A stretch of 60,675 nt of DNA, taken from an uncultured Alphaproteobacteria bacterium (GTDB taxonomy: Bacteria > Pseudomonadota > Alphaproteobacteria > Rhodobacterales > Rhodobacteraceae). Numbering within the stretch: the first letter of the stretch is position 1; every line of letters starts with the position of its first letter. Shown one piece after another: positions 27,105-36,107 of this stretch. Under the pieces are notes generated by a model. The model was not told where the DNA came from, did no database searches, and was given only the letters and a program-made list of their open reading frames with translations. The translations under genes and the position numbers were made by a program. The DNA is taken from contig CAJXHI010000017.1 in NCBI GenBank assembly GCA_913051655.1, positions 1-60,675 of the forward strand, in the 5' to 3' direction.

Positions 27105-27860
27105 GTGGCAAGCGAAGTACAATCTGAAGGAGGCGGACTAGTATTCCAACCCATGGACCAATTCGTCGTCAAGCCGTTGTTTGGGGATGGGTCAATTCAA
27201 TGGTATACAGTAACAAATGTGACTCTTTGGATGGCTTTAGCTGTGGTTGCAATTGTAGTGATTTTGGTGTTGGGAACGGCTCGCCGCGCCATGGTGCCAA
27301 GCAGAAGTCAATCTATTGGTGAATTGGCTTATGGTTTCATATATAAAATGGTTGAAGATGTAGCTGGTAAAGATGCGGTTGGCTACTTTCCCTATATAAT
27401 GACGCTGTTTATGTTCATTGTTTGCGCGAACTTTTTGGGTCTCATTCCGATGTCCTTTACGACGACATCGCATATCGCGGTGACCGCTGTAATGGCGATG
27501 GCGGTATTTTTGTCGGTGACGCTTTTAGGCTTCGTCAAAAATGGCATGTCATTTCTATCGCTGTTTTGGATCTCGTCAGCACCACTAGCGTTGCGCCCAA
27601 TTCTTGCTTTGATAGAAGTTATTTCATATTTTGTGCGTCCGGTAAGTCATTCGATCCGTCTCGCAGGAAACATGATGGCAGGTCATGCGGTAATCAAGGT
27701 GTTCGCGGCCTTTGCTGGCGTGGCTGTTATTGCACCCCTTTCGGTTCTTGCGATCACTGCGATCTACGCGCTTGAGATTTTGGTATCATTTATCCAAGCC
27801 TATGTATTTGCAATTCTGACGTGCGTCTACCTCAAGGATGCGCTTCATCCTCATCATTAA
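27105..27860 (+). CDS. atpB: F0F1 ATP synthase subunit a
   Basis: Proton-channel subunit of F0, 251 residues, inner membrane. The essential arginine is in the helix [18 protein letters not shown] (about residues 185-200), and [21 protein letters not shown] is the conserved last helix. The start is GTG with AAGGAAG upstream. It follows atpI by 12 bp and precedes atpE, the standard alphaproteobacterial F0 order; the F1 genes are not in this window. Confidence 0.96.
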   Translation: MASEVQSEGGGLVFQPMDQFVVKPLFGDGSIQWYTVTNVTLWMALAVVAIVVILVLGTARRAMVPSRSQSIGELAYGFIYKMVEDVAGKDAVGYFPYIMTLFMFIVCANFLGLIPMSFTTTSHIAVTAVMAMAVFLSVTLLGFVKNGMSFLSLFWISSAPLALRPILALIEVISYFVRPVSHSIRLAGNMMAGHAVIKVFAAFAGVAVIAPLSVLAITAIYALEILVSFIQAYVFAILTCVYLKDALHPHH

Positions 27861-27905
27861 TCTGAAACCACTGTGACATCTGAAATCAAACTAAGGAGAT
27901 AGCCA

Positions 27906-28142
27906 ATGGAAGGCGATATAGTACAAATGGGCGCATACATCGGCGCAGGTCTGGCATGTACTGGAATGGGAGGTGCAGCTGTAGGTGTGGGCCATGTGGT
28001 TGGAAATTTCCTCTCAGGAGCACTGAGAAACCCATCTGCAGCAGCCGGTCAAACAGCAACAATGTTCATCGGTATTGCATTTGCCGAAGCGCTGGGAATA
28101 TTTTCGTTCTTAGTAGCACTGCTGTTGATGTTCGCCGTTTAA
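27906..28142 (+). CDS. atpE: F0F1 ATP synthase subunit c
   Basis: Rotor-ring proteolipid, 78 residues. Two hairpin helices with the polar loop GALRNPSAA and the proton-carrying glutamate in [19 protein letters not shown] (second helix). AAGGAGATAGCC precedes the ATG. It is followed by a stem-loop before the b' gene. Confidence 0.96.
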   Translation: MEGDIVQMGAYIGAGLACTGMGGAAVGVGHVVGNFLSGALRNPSAAAGQTATMFIGIAFAEALGIFSFLVALLLMFAV

Positions 28143-28168
28143 GCCCGTCTGTGGTGAAATCTGTTGGT

Positions 28169-28193
28169 CGGGTAGACCTTTATGATTTACCCG
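28169..28193 (+). promoter_or_regulatory. Intercistronic stem-loop between atpE and atpF'
   Basis: CGGGTA (28169-28174) pairs with TACCCG (28188-28193) around a 13-nt loop, with no T run after it. Subunit c is needed in many more copies than the others, so a stem that protects the atpE mRNA end is plausible. Confidence 0.4.
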
Positions 28194-28220
28194 CATCCTT
28201 AAAGGGACACGGAGGACAAT

Positions 28221-28748
28221 ATGGCAACAAAAACATCTACAGCCACAGATGCCGCAACACCTGGCATGCCGCAGCTTGACTTTTCGACGTTTGGTAACCA
28301 AATTTTTTGGCTCGTTGTAACGCTCGTGGTGATTTATTTGATCCTATCACGTGTTGCATTACCGCGGATTGCTGCGGTGCTTGCAGAGCGTAGTGGGACG
28401 ATCAGCAATGATGTTGCCGCTGCAGAAGACTTGAAGGCCAAAGCCATTGCCGCTGAAGAAGCCTACAATCAGGCGTTGACTGATGCGCGTGCAGAGGCAG
28501 CCAAAATCGTCGCCATGACTAAAGCTGATATGAAGGCTGAACTGGATGCGGCCATCGCTAAAGCAGATGCTGAGATATCTCAAAAAGCAGCAGAAAGCGA
28601 AAAGGTGATTAACGATATTCGCGCGTCCGCATTGGAAAGCGTTGAGGAGGTTGCAAAGAGTACAGCTCTAGCGCTTGTGTCAGCACTTGGCGGCAAAGAA
28701 GATACTGATGCCGTCGACGTTGCAGTATCAACCGAGATAAAGGGCTAA
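28221..28748 (+). CDS. F0F1 ATP synthase subunit b'
   Basis: Peripheral-stalk subunit of 175 residues: one N-terminal membrane helix ([25 protein letters not shown]) followed by a long Ala/Glu/Lys-rich coiled coil. The split b'/b pair is typical of photosynthetic and alphaproteobacterial ATP synthases. CGGAGGACA precedes the ATG. The next gene begins 2 bp after its stop. Confidence 0.94.
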   Translation: MATKTSTATDAATPGMPQLDFSTFGNQIFWLVVTLVVIYLILSRVALPRIAAVLAERSGTISNDVAAAEDLKAKAIAAEEAYNQALTDARAEAAKIVAMTKADMKAELDAAIAKADAEISQKAAESEKVINDIRASALESVEEVAKSTALALVSALGGKEDTDAVDVAVSTEIKG

Positions 28749-28750
28749 AT

Positions 28751-29311
28751 ATGATGAAACAGACAAGTTGTTTAATCGCTCTGTTGGTCGCAAGCCCAGC
28801 TTTTGCCGCTTCTGGCCCATTCTTTTCTTTGAAAAACACCAACTTTATTGTTTTGTTGGCATTCATCTTGTTCATTGGTTTGTTGTTTTACTTTAATGTG
28901 CCAAAGCTCTTAGGTGGGATGCTTGATAAACGTGCGGAGACCATCCGCTTGGAGCTAGACGAGGCACGTAAATTGCGTGAAGAAGCACAGAGTATTCTTG
29001 CAAGCTACGAGCGTCGCCAAAAAGAAGTCCAAGAACAAGCTGATCGCATCGTTGAGTCTGCTCGAAAAGAAGCTGAAGCTGAAGCCGTAAAGGCTAGGCG
29101 TGCGCTTGAAGTAACCGTTGCACGCCGTCTAGCGGCAGCAGAAGAACAGATCGATTCTGCACAATTAAACGCGGAACGTGTAGTGCGTGAAAAAGCTATA
29201 AAGGTAGCTGTTGCTGCGGCGCGCAACGTGATATCGACGCAGATGACAGCAGCAAGTGCAGGTAAACTCATCGATGTGGCAATTGGTGAGGTGGAAACAA
29301 AGATACACTGA
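28751..29311 (+). CDS. atpF: F0F1 ATP synthase subunit b
   Basis: Second stalk subunit, 186 residues. It has an N-terminal signal-like segment (SCLIALLVASPAFAASG) before the membrane helix NFIVLLAFILFIGLLFYFNVP, a layout known from Rhodobacter b subunits, then a coiled coil (KRAETIRLELDEARKLREEA). Last gene of the operon; no clear terminator was found in the 236 bp to the convergent soeC. Confidence 0.94.
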   Translation: MMKQTSCLIALLVASPAFAASGPFFSLKNTNFIVLLAFILFIGLLFYFNVPKLLGGMLDKRAETIRLELDEARKLREEAQSILASYERRQKEVQEQADRIVESARKEAEAEAVKARRALEVTVARRLAAAEEQIDSAQLNAERVVREKAIKVAVAAARNVISTQMTAASAGKLIDVAIGEVETKIH

Positions 29312-29547
29312 GAGCAGCTATATAAACTCTGCAAGTCCGCTTTGCATGACGCGGCGGTCCTTAATATGAAAATTGCTATCTGACGAATTTGAACCCCTTC
29401 ATTTTCTTTTGGGTTTATACAAACGAGAATGTGACGGACGCTCATTTCCAGATAGTTCTACTGTTTTAGGCTGACTTATTGTAAAAATCTTTGCTGGTAC
29501 TGCACATGCTCTTGCTACCAACGAACTGGTATAAGTTGCAGCGAATT

Positions 29548-30420
29548 TTAACGCTTTCCGTAGTAGAGACCGACGACGTGCTCTGCCTGAGCAAAGAACA
29601 ACCATCGTGATACAAATACTCCAGCAACGTGGGTAATTACAGCAATTGAGGCTGTCACATGATTGAAGGTCAACGAGAGTGCCAAGATCGGTGTCCCAAT
29701 CATTAGTATCAGCGATATTATGCGCAGTTTAGCGGCATGTTTACGCCCGACTACGTGCACAAATTCGCGCAAGAGATAGTTAGTACCTGTGTGAGGCGGT
29801 TCAAAGGCACGCACTTCTCCATCTTTGCCCAGACCTGTCGCAGTGCCAAGCGTCGTTCCGCTTTTTCGAAGTGCCTGATCACCACCGATCCAATAGGCAA
29901 CTTGGATCACACCAGTCGCTAGAAGGAACATCATTGCAGCGTTGATATTTGCAGACAAGAGCGCGCCGCCGGCCAAGGCCACCACGACAAACAAAAGTGA
30001 CGTAAGCGGTGTGTTCCAGCGTGGAACAGTTTTAAGCTGTGCGTAAATCATTGAGGTGGCGTAGATAGTTGCGATCGATAACAATGCCCCAATCCAGCCC
30101 AAAGGTGCAATAGCTACTCCGTAAAACACAAGCCCTGCACCATAAATCGCCATTGTGATAAGTGCTGCGATTGAAAGCCATGCTTCGCGGCTTAGCCAGC
30201 TTGACCGCCATTGGCTGAATGCTTTTAAGAAACGCTCCGGATGGCCAAGGTGAAAGGTTGAGGCAAGCAAGCCTCCGACTGCAAGTAAGTACGCTATTAC
30301 AAAAAAAACGAATGCAGCCCACGCTGTCGGCGCAGGAAGTCCGAGACCCAGAAAAAACAACAGACCAAATCCAATACCGGATAAAGAGGTGAAAATAATG
30401 ACTGATGGCGCGGGGTGCAT
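29548..30420 (-). CDS. soeC: Sulfite dehydrogenase membrane anchor subunit SoeC (DmsC family)
   Basis: DmsC/NrfD-like membrane subunit of about 290 residues with some eight hydrophobic helices, passing electrons between the quinone pool and the iron-sulfur subunit. FHLGHPERFLKAFSQWRSSWLSRE is the conserved DmsC-type loop. The ATG at 30420 overlaps the soeB stop as TGATG. Identification as SoeC, rather than a DMSO reductase anchor, rests on linkage to the taurine genes. Confidence 0.82.
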   Translation of the reverse strand: MHPAPSVIIFTSLSGIGFGLLFFLGLGLPAPTAWAAFVFFVIAYLLAVGGLLASTFHLGHPERFLKAFSQWRSSWLSREAWLSIAALITMAIYGAGLVFYGVAIAPLGWIGALLSIATIYATSMIYAQLKTVPRWNTPLTSLLFVVVALAGGALLSANINAAMMFLLATGVIQVAYWIGGDQALRKSGTTLGTATGLGKDGEVRAFEPPHTGTNYLLREFVHVVGRKHAAKLRIISLILMIGTPILALSLTFNHVTASIAVITHVAGVFVSRWLFFAQAEHVVGLYYGKR

Positions 30421-31169
30421 CAAAGGTTCTCCAGTGTTTTGTCAAGCCAAGACATAAAGCCTTTGGGTTCTTGAGCCACAGGAGCAAGCAGCGGGGCTAG
30501 TATATCCACCTCGTCCATCGTGTCTTTGGGGCGTGGGGGTAGATATTTGTTGACGGGTTTTGTACATTGCTCGGGCATGAGGTCGAAGCCGCCCCGCTCT
30601 GCGCTTAATTGGCTGACATTGCTGTCAGGATCGGCGAAATCGCCAAAATGTCGCGCACCTGCGGGACAGGTGCGCACACAGGCAGGAACACGATCTTCTT
30701 CAGGCAGGTTTTCGTTATAAATGCGATCCACGCAAAGCGTACATTTTTTCATGACCCCTTCAGCAGTATCCATTTCGCGAGCGCCATACGGACAGGCCCA
30801 AGCACATAGACCACAGCCGATGCAGTCACTTTCATTGACAAGCACTATGCCGTCCTCCAACCGCTTATAACTCGCTCCAGTGGGGCAAACCGTGACACAG
30901 GGCGCGTCTTCGCAATGGAGGCAGGATTTTGGAAAATGAATCAATTGTGCGACTCCACCAGTCTCCGGCGCAATTTCATAAGAATGCACGCGGTTCAGAA
31001 AGGTGCCAGAGGGGTTCGCCCCATAAGCGCTTTGATCGCTTAAAGGGGCGCCGTAGTTTTCTGTATTCCAACCTTTGCAACTCACAACGCAGGCATGACA
31101 TCCGACACAGGTGTCCAGATCAATGACAAGCCCTAATTTGCGGTTGGTCTGTGCGGGAAGCTCTGTCAT
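30420..31169 (-). CDS. soeB: Sulfite dehydrogenase iron-sulfur subunit SoeB
   Basis: Electron-transfer protein of 249 residues with four [4Fe-4S] cysteine motifs: CVGCHACVVSC, CLHCEDAPCVTVCP, CIGCGLCAWACP and CTLCVDR with a later CVRTCP. It wires the molybdenum subunit to the membrane subunit on the cytoplasmic side. There is no signal peptide, consistent with the cytoplasmic orientation of SoeABC. The ATG at 31169 overlaps the soeA stop (ATGA). Confidence 0.88.
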   Translation of the reverse strand: MTELPAQTNRKLGLVIDLDTCVGCHACVVSCKGWNTENYGAPLSDQSAYGANPSGTFLNRVHSYEIAPETGGVAQLIHFPKSCLHCEDAPCVTVCPTGASYKRLEDGIVLVNESDCIGCGLCAWACPYGAREMDTAEGVMKKCTLCVDRIYNENLPEEDRVPACVRTCPAGARHFGDFADPDSNVSQLSAERGGFDLMPEQCTKPVNKYLPPRPKDTMDEVDILAPLLAPVAQEPKGFMSWLDKTLENL

Positions 31170-33970
31170 GATCCAACCTTCCATTTCAGTTCACTTGGGC
31201 CTTGTCCCACAGGGGATTTTAGGGTTTCAAAGTTGGGCTGGCTCTCGTGGGGCAGTTTCACTTTTTCAATTCTTACACGCAAATCAAACCACGCTGCTTG
31301 CCCGGTGACTGGATCAGAATTGACCCATCGCAACCCATCCCCTTTGGGCGGCTGTAACTCATGGATGAGATGATTGAGCAAAAATCCTTTGGTGGCCTCA
31401 GGCGCGTTTTCGTCCAACGCCCAAGCGCCTTTGCGTTTGCCTATGGCGTTCCATGTCCAGACCGTATTTTCGTTCAAAGCCGCCATTTCCGCGACGGGTA
31501 CGACAATATCCCCGTGTGCAGAGGTAACCTTGGCCCAATCACCGTCTTTAAACCCATGTGCGAGCATTTGCTTGCTCGGCAAATACAGCGGATTGAGCCC
31601 ATGGATTTGACGCAGCCAAGCATTTTGCGTACCCCAACTGTGATACATCGCCATAGGGCGTTGGGTCAAAGCATGAAGCGGAAAAGCTTCCGTATCCACG
31701 GCACACTCTTCGAAGGGGGGATACCAGATCGGCAAAGGATCAAGCGTTTCTATGATCTGCGCGCGCAGATGGTCGGGGGGTTGGCGATCCCCGTACCCTT
31801 CTGCGGCAAGTTGGAATTTGCGCATGGGCTCCACATAAAGGCTGAAAAGATAGGGCTGCGCACTGTCATAAAGCCCCATCGCCACCGCCCAATCCTGATA
31901 GCCCGCGTTCCAAGGTTTGTAATATCGTGCGTCATCGGGAACATGTTCCACAAAGAATCCGCCGTTTTCGATGTATCGATCCAACTGTTCAGGATTTACT
32001 TCACCTCGCCCAGAGGCCGTTCCATCGCCGCGGAAACCTGCGAGCGGACCAATGCCGGGCTTGCGGATGTGATTTACTATATAATCACCGTAATCCGCAT
32101 ATTTTTGTGATCCATCCTCATTCACAAACCCGGGTAGATTCAGTCGCGCGCCGAGATCACAGAGAACGGATTGAAAGCCGCGCACATTGCGATCAGGCTT
32201 AATAACGGGCCAACGGATCGCATCTGCAACAGCATCTGCTTCGCAGATCGGACGGTCTAAAAGACTGATACAATCATGGCGTTCCAAATAGGTTGTGTCT
32301 GGAAGGATCAGATCGGCATAGGCCACCATTTCTGATGAATAGGCATCTGAATAAATGATCCGTGGGATCACATACTGCCCTATCTCATCCTTATCAGTCA
32401 GCATATGGATTACACCTTTGGTGTTCATCGAGCTGTTCCAAGACATATTAGCCATATACATAAACAGTGTATCGATTTTATAGGGATCCCCCGCGTAGGC
32501 ATTAGAAATCACCATATGCATCAACCCATGGGCTGACATTGGATTTTCCCAAGTAAATGCTTTGTCTATCCGCGCGGGGCTTCCATCCTCTTTCAACGCA
32601 AGGTCATCAGGGCCATGTACAAAGCCAAGGTGAGGTCCGTCTAAAGGCGCGCCAGGGGTAACTTTGCAGTGGGGCTTAGGGTGAATATCGGCAGGTTTGG
32701 GATAGGGCGGTTTAAACCGGAATCCACCAGGCACTTCCACTGTACCCAACAGGATTTGTAGAACGTGGAGCGCCCGACAGGTTTGGAAACCGTTGGAATG
32801 TGCCGATATTCCCCGCATCGCATGCATACTGACTGGGCGGGCTGTCATTTTTGAATGCACTACACCTCTAAAATCGGTCCATTCCTGATCAATATCAAAG
32901 GACTCTTCAAATGCGACACGCACGATTTCAGCTGCGATGGCGCGGATTCGTCCGGCGGACACGCCAATACGCTCGGCTACGGCATCTGGTGCGTACTCAT
33001 GGCTCAGGTAGCGCTCCACTATGGCATGAAAAACAGTATGATGTATTTTGCCATTCTTTTCCAAGGTGCCATTGAGGTCCGGTTTGATGCCGCATTTATC
33101 AAAAGGTGCAGGCGCGCATTGCTTGCGGTCGATGACCAACAGCTTCCCCTCTGCATCGCGCATCAAAAGCCCAGTCTCTGCATCAATCAGTACAGGCGCA
33201 TTAGTATATTCGGCAAGGTAGTGAAGGTCGATTTTGCCAGCTTTCAAAACTTCGTACACTAGCGCTAGAATGAAAAGCCCGTCTGTTCCCGGCGTAATGC
33301 CCACCCATTCGTCGGCTACAGCATTATATCCTGTTCGTATTGGATTGATGCCAATGATCCTAGCACCACGTTCTTTGATTTTACCGATGCCCATTTTGAT
33401 TGGATTGCTGTCGTGATCCTCTGCCACACCAAAAATCATTAAAAGCTTTGTATGATCCCAGTCTGGCTGACCAAATTCCCAAAATGCGCCGCCCATCGTG
33501 TAAATTCCGGCGGCGGCCATATTGACGCTGCAAAATCCCCCGTGGGCTGCATAATTGGGCGTACCGTAGTTTTGCGCCCAAAAGCTGGTGAACGATTGGG
33601 ATTGATCGCGTCCTGTAAAAAATGCTAGTTTTTCAGGATTTTCATTTCGAATGGGCTTGAGCCAGCTCTCGGCCAGAGAAAGTGCCTCTTCCCAAGAAAT
33701 TTCTTCAAATTCGCCTGATCCGCGAGGTCCGACACGTTTCAACGGGGCTTGCAGACGGGAAGGGGCATTGACCTGCATGATCCCCGCACTGCCTTTGGCG
33801 CAGAGGACACCTTGGTTTACGGGGTGATCACGGTTGCCTTCGATATATGCAACTTCACCATCTTTGAGATGCACGTTTATCCCACAACGGCAGGCGCACA
33901 TATAGCAGGTCGTTTTGCGGATCTCATCAGATACTTTTGGTGATGTATCCAAATACGGTTGATCTTTCAT
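31166..33970 (-). CDS. soeA: Sulfite dehydrogenase molybdopterin subunit SoeA
   Basis: Molybdopterin oxidoreductase of about 934 residues (DMSO reductase family). The N-terminal [4Fe-4S] cluster has Cys22, Cys25, Cys29 and Cys57. GGFCSVNMAAAG (about residue 145) is in the place of the Mo ligand, and the C-terminal molydopterin dinucleotide-binding domain starts near ALTQRPMAMYHSWGTQNAWLRQIHG. No Tat signal is present, fitting cytoplasmic SoeABC, which oxidises sulfite to sulfate with quinone reduction. Placement beside xsc, which makes sulfite from sulfoacetaldehyde, is the main reason to prefer this over thiosulfate or polysulfide reductase. AAGGGG lies before ATG 33970. Confidence 0.85.
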   Translation of the reverse strand: MKDQPYLDTSPKVSDEIRKTTCYMCACRCGINVHLKDGEVAYIEGNRDHPVNQGVLCAKGSAGIMQVNAPSRLQAPLKRVGPRGSGEFEEISWEEALSLAESWLKPIRNENPEKLAFFTGRDQSQSFTSFWAQNYGTPNYAAHGGFCSVNMAAAGIYTMGGAFWEFGQPDWDHTKLLMIFGVAEDHDSNPIKMGIGKIKERGARIIGINPIRTGYNAVADEWVGITPGTDGLFILALVYEVLKAGKIDLHYLAEYTNAPVLIDAETGLLMRDAEGKLLVIDRKQCAPAPFDKCGIKPDLNGTLEKNGKIHHTVFHAIVERYLSHEYAPDAVAERIGVSAGRIRAIAAEIVRVAFEESFDIDQEWTDFRGVVHSKMTARPVSMHAMRGISAHSNGFQTCRALHVLQILLGTVEVPGGFRFKPPYPKPADIHPKPHCKVTPGAPLDGPHLGFVHGPDDLALKEDGSPARIDKAFTWENPMSAHGLMHMVISNAYAGDPYKIDTLFMYMANMSWNSSMNTKGVIHMLTDKDEIGQYVIPRIIYSDAYSSEMVAYADLILPDTTYLERHDCISLLDRPICEADAVADAIRWPVIKPDRNVRGFQSVLCDLGARLNLPGFVNEDGSQKYADYGDYIVNHIRKPGIGPLAGFRGDGTASGRGEVNPEQLDRYIENGGFFVEHVPDDARYYKPWNAGYQDWAVAMGLYDSAQPYLFSLYVEPMRKFQLAAEGYGDRQPPDHLRAQIIETLDPLPIWYPPFEECAVDTEAFPLHALTQRPMAMYHSWGTQNAWLRQIHGLNPLYLPSKQMLAHGFKDGDWAKVTSAHGDIVVPVAEMAALNENTVWTWNAIGKRKGAWALDENAPEATKGFLLNHLIHELQPPKGDGLRWVNSDPVTGQAAWFDLRVRIEKVKLPHESQPNFETLKSPVGQGPSELKWKVGS

Positions 33971-34078
33971 CAAGTGCCCCTTTTTATTGTGCGCACACTA
34001 CCAGCGCTTTTCATCCTGTACCATCACCAAATCGCAACAGTTTGAGATGAAAAGGCCCAATGAATACCACCACTACGC

Positions 34079-35218
34079 TCACCCTACACGTGCATCTATG
34101 GCGACATAGGGGCGCATGTCCGGACCGTTATAAAGTGTTAGAGGTCTGATCAAAATATTTCCACGTAATTGTTCAAGGCATTGAATTATCCAACCAGGCA
34201 TTCGGCCTATCGCAAAAATTGGTACATAAAGATCCATGGGAATGCCATGAAGCTGATAAATCACGCCCGAATAAAAATCGACATTCACGTTCAGGCCGTG
34301 ACGGGAATATGGTTTCATTGCCTCAACTACTGCTTGTAATATTTCATACCACTCAGGTGCGCCCATTTCTTGGCCCAGCTTTTTCACGCCTTCTCGCATG
34401 TGGCGCGCACGGGGATCTTCTGCGCGGTAAACACGGTGACCAAAACCCGTGACAGGTTCGCGTGCTGCACGTTTTTCTTTAACATAGGCTGACGCATTTT
34501 CCGCGGTACCGATCTCTTGAACCATTTTCATGACGTCTTCTGCCGCGCCCCCATGGGCGGGGCCTGCTAGTGTGGACAGAGCCGTGACAATAGCACCATG
34601 TAGATTGGCCTCTGTCCCTATGGTGACCCGTGCCGCAAAGCTTGATGCATTGCTACCGTGTTCGGCATGCAGTATAAAATCAACATCTGCAAGACGGGCG
34701 GTATCTTCAGACGGTTTTTCACCCTTTAACATCCAAAGCCAGTTGGCTGCATGGCTAAGGTTACGGTCTGCAGCAACTGGTGCTCGGCCATTTCTTATAT
34801 TGTGGTGGGCGGCGGTGATCATGGGCACCTGAGACATCAGGCGTATACCATTTTCGATAAAGGCCTCTTCGCCTACATTTTGGCTTTCTTGTTCCAGTGC
34901 GGCGAGTGCCGAAACGGCTGTGCGTAGAACATCCATTGGATGTCCGTCTTTCGCAGCCCGAATAACGTCATATATGGGGGTGGGAAGTTCACGCGCTTTT
35001 TTCATTTTGGCCTTAAAGGCTGCGAAATTTTTCAGGTTGGGTAATTCTCCATGGATCAGTAGGTAGGCCACCTCTTCAAAGGTTGAATAAGTGGCAAGAT
35101 CGTGAATCGAATATCCCCTGTAGCTTAACTCTCCTTTAGAACCATCAATATCGCTTACGCCTGAGCGTTCAAAATACACCCCTTTCAGACCACGATTGAT
35201 TTTAACTTGATCCGTCAT
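34079..35218 (-). CDS. Citrate synthase (short type; citrate or 2-methylcitrate synthase)
   Basis: Citrate synthase-family enzyme of 379 residues, the short bacterial form. Catalytic histidines lie in LHAEHGSNASSF and GPAHGGAAEDV, and the arginine in GFGHRVYRAEDPRARHM; the final conserved block is PVTGFGHR to VNVDFYSG. It condenses acetyl-CoA (or propionyl-CoA) with oxaloacetate. Placed between soeABC and pta, it could pull acetyl-CoA from taurine into the TCA cycle. ATG 35218 follows AAAGGTG. Only 33 bp separate it from the divergent pta start. Citrate versus methylcitrate activity cannot be told from sequence. Confidence 0.88.
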   Translation of the reverse strand: MTDQVKINRGLKGVYFERSGVSDIDGSKGELSYRGYSIHDLATYSTFEEVAYLLIHGELPNLKNFAAFKAKMKKARELPTPIYDVIRAAKDGHPMDVLRTAVSALAALEQESQNVGEEAFIENGIRLMSQVPMITAAHHNIRNGRAPVAADRNLSHAANWLWMLKGEKPSEDTARLADVDFILHAEHGSNASSFAARVTIGTEANLHGAIVTALSTLAGPAHGGAAEDVMKMVQEIGTAENASAYVKEKRAAREPVTGFGHRVYRAEDPRARHMREGVKKLGQEMGAPEWYEILQAVVEAMKPYSRHGLNVNVDFYSGVIYQLHGIPMDLYVPIFAIGRMPGWIIQCLEQLRGNILIRPLTLYNGPDMRPYVAIDARVG

Positions 35219-35251
35219 TATGAGCACCTTTCAAAAGAATGGGAGAGATAC

Positions 35252-36103
35252 ATGCCGGCCCTTGAGCGCATCTTTGAGACAGCAAGAGAAAAATCCCTTC
35301 GGGTTGTGATGCCCGAAATCGAAGATCCGCGAATTTCTAACGCAGCGCAGCAGCTTGAAACAGAGCGTCTGGCGCGGGTGGTTGGACTCTCAGAGCCGAC
35401 GCAGGCAATGGTTGATGTCCTCGTCTCAGAACGCGGGATGAAAGAGGCCATTGCAGTAAGGATGTTAAAAAAACCTCTAATCAGGGCCGCGGCCATGGTC
35501 GCAGCGGGAGAAGCAGATGTTATGGTGGCAGGCGCGGACAACCCTACAAAGCGCGTAATCGAGGCGGCAAGTCTGGCTATCGGTTTGAAGGACGGTGTCG
35601 ATGTTCCATCGTCTTTCTTTTTGATGTTGTTTCCGGACGGGCGCGAATTTGTCTTTGCCGATTGTGCCGTGAATGTTGCGCCTGATGCCTCGGAGCTCGC
35701 CTCAATCGCCAAAAGCTCTGCTACGTCGGCCCGCGCGTTGCTTGGCGCTGCAGAGGTTGCCATGTTGTCCTTTTCCACAGGAACGTCTGCGACGGGGGAA
35801 AGCGTAGGCCTTGTGAGACAAGCCTCTGAATTATGCGGCTTTGCTGGCCCCATACAGGCAGACGCCGCTTTAAATCCGGTCATCGCGGCAAAGAAAGGCC
35901 TTGGTGAAGGTCGCGCAAACGTACTCATTTTCCCGGACCTTGATGCTGGAAATATCGCATATAAACTCTGCCAAGAGCTTGGCGGGGCCCAATCTGTAGG
36001 CCCGATACTGCAAGGGTTTAAAAAGCCAGTCTGCGATCTGAGCCGTGGGGCGAGCGTTGACGATATCATCGCGGCTTCGGCGGTAACTTTGACGATGGTC
36101 TGA
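35252..36103 (+). CDS. pta: Phosphate acetyltransferase, short form
   Basis: Converts acetyl phosphate, the Xsc product, and CoA to acetyl-CoA. It has 283 residues against about 320-340 for usual Pta; the N-terminal VVMPEIEDPRISNAA, the middle VPSSFFLMLFPDGREFVFADCAVN and the C-terminal ANVLIFPDLDAGNIAYK are present, and the missing residues fall around positions 45-75, where the family has a longer loop. ATG 35252 follows GGGAGAG. Unlike its partners ackA and xsc it is on the plus strand, and its stop lies 4 bp from the convergent ackA stop. Confidence 0.88.
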   Translation: MPALERIFETAREKSLRVVMPEIEDPRISNAAQQLETERLARVVGLSEPTQAMVDVLVSERGMKEAIAVRMLKKPLIRAAAMVAAGEADVMVAGADNPTKRVIEAASLAIGLKDGVDVPSSFFLMLFPDGREFVFADCAVNVAPDASELASIAKSSATSARALLGAAEVAMLSFSTGTSATGESVGLVRQASELCGFAGPIQADAALNPVIAAKKGLGEGRANVLIFPDLDAGNIAYKLCQELGGAQSVGPILQGFKKPVCDLSRGASVDDIIAASAVTLTMV

Positions 36104-36107
36104 CCTT

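Noticed and set aside
29548..33970. Reading the molybdoenzyme operon as DMSO reductase DmsABC or a thiosulfate/polysulfide reductase
   Set aside because: No Tat signal on the large subunit and tight linkage to xsc, pta, ackA and tauABC make the cytoplasmic sulfite dehydrogenase SoeABC the better fit, though biochemical proof is lacking.
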